Shown here in pieces: positions 6,375 to 6,894 of a stretch of 6,894 nucleotides of DNA; position 1 is the stretch's first letter, and each line of letters opens with the position of its first letter. Location of the stretch: assembly GCA_937127205.1 (NCBI GenBank), contig CAKZLS010000444.1, positions 1 through 6,894 on the forward strand, written 5' to 3'. The notes beneath the pieces are model-generated. The model was not told where the DNA came from, made no database searches, and worked only from the letters and a program-made list of their open reading frames with translations. A program made the position numbers and the translations under genes. Source of the stretch: an uncultured Rhodospirillales bacterium (lineage in GTDB: Bacteria > Pseudomonadota > Alphaproteobacteria > Rhodospirillales > Defluviicoccaceae).

Positions 6375-6834
6375 GATGATGACCGTGTCCGCCCTCGGCG
6401 CGGGCGTAGGCGCCGGGTTCGGGGGAGAAGGGGGCGCGGTGACGGATAATTTCTCCACCCAGACCTTCGAGCATGCCGACGATCACATGGTCGTCGCGAA
6501 TGCGGAGCGTGCCGTCGGAGAGAACTTGCACCGGGGTATGGCGGTTGCCGATGTGCCAGGCGAGGCGGGCGGTATCGGCCGGTGTCCGGCCCCGGATATC
6601 GGCGACGGCTTCGTCGGCGGCGCGCACCCGGATGATGCCGTCGCCGTCGAGTAGCAGTCCATCGCCGTCGTTGAGCAAGGTGGGTCGCCGCAGGTCGAGG
6701 AGGAACGGTTCGCCGTGCCCGTCGGTCATCTTAAAGCGGCGGCGATGGCGCGCATCGAACGCGAGGCTGACCTCGGCAACCATGGCGGCCGGTGGCCAAT
6801 CGCCCGCGGACCGAACGTCGACGGCGCGTCTCAT
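6364..6834 (-). CDS. ureE: urease accessory nickel metallochaperone UreE
   Basis: A 156-residue nickel chaperone that delivers Ni(II) to UreG. The N-terminal peptide-binding domain covers about 1-75, with the DARHRRRF segment at 27-34. The metal-binding domain follows, with AWHIGNRHTPVQV (92-104), where H99 in GNRH corresponds to the conserved nickel ligand, and RIRDDHVIVGMLEGLG (111-126), where H116 is a likely second ligand. The C-terminus GGHGHHHEH (148-156) is a short His-rich tail, present in many UreE proteins as an extra nickel store. The gene starts 3 nt after the ureC stop with only a weak AGG just before the ATG, so it probably depends on translation of ureC. Confidence 0.97.
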   Translation of the reverse strand: MRRAVDVRSAGDWPPAAMVAEVSLAFDARHRRRFKMTDGHGEPFLLDLRRPTLLNDGDGLLLDGDGIIRVRAADEAVADIRGRTPADTARLAWHIGNRHTPVQVLSDGTLRIRDDHVIVGMLEGLGGEIIRHRAPFSPEPGAYARAEGGHGHHHEH

Positions 6835-6837
6835 GAC

Positions 6838-6894
6838 CTAAAACAGAAAGTAGCGTTGGGCCATGGGCAGCTCGATGGCCGGTTCGCAGGTCAG
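6838..6894 (-). CDS. ureC: urease subunit alpha UreC, C-terminal end only (partial)
   Basis: The last 18 codons and the TAG stop run off the right edge. The encoded end is LTCEPAIELPMAQRYFLF, the highly conserved C-terminus of the urease alpha (catalytic, dinickel) subunit. The catalytic residues lie outside the window. The position just upstream of ureE, on the same strand with a 3-nt gap, supports the assignment. The gene is truncated only by the window boundary. Confidence 0.95.
   Translation of the reverse strand: MTCEPAIELPMAQRYFLF

Overview
The window is a GC-rich chromosomal segment of a Gram-negative bacterium, most likely an alphaproteobacterium (Rhodospirillales-like). This rests on the high-GC codon choice, the ureC-ureE-ureF-ureG order and the kinds of proteins present; no marker in the window fixes the taxon. 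It reads as ordinary, vertically inherited chromosome. I see no insertion sequence, phage gene, CRISPR array, toxin-antitoxin pair or convincing new multi-gene system.

Layout, left to right. At 218-1033 (+) is a tandem-domain universal stress protein with its own promoter-like leader. It converges on a two-gene minus-strand unit: an IT-superfamily (NhaD/CitMHS-like) membrane antiporter at 2067-3536, followed downstream by a MipA/OmpV-type outer-membrane protein at 1128-1949. The antiporter is divergent from a secreted or membrane-anchored DUF192 protein at 3758-4300 (+). The 221-bp gap between them holds two promoter candidates, one per strand, that share the same TTATAA core. An AT-richer spacer follows, then a small gene of unknown family (4547-4864, GTG start with a strong ribosome binding site), a large inverted repeat, and tRNA-Pro(UGG) at 4965-5041.

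The right third is the distal end of a urease operon on the minus strand: the last 18 codons of ureC, then ureE, ureF and ureG, with a 3-nt gap or short overlaps throughout. UreE carries nickel through its GNRH site and His-rich tail. UreF and the GTPase UreG form the complex that loads nickel into the urease active site in UreC. ureG ends 23 bp from the convergent tRNA-Pro gene with no visible terminator between them.

The urease genes clearly work together. The antiporter and the MipA-like protein may be co-transcribed envelope functions. The remaining genes look functionally independent. The points most worth a second look are the overlapping divergent promoters, the unassigned 105-residue protein, the bulged hairpin before the tRNA and the uncertain MipA start.
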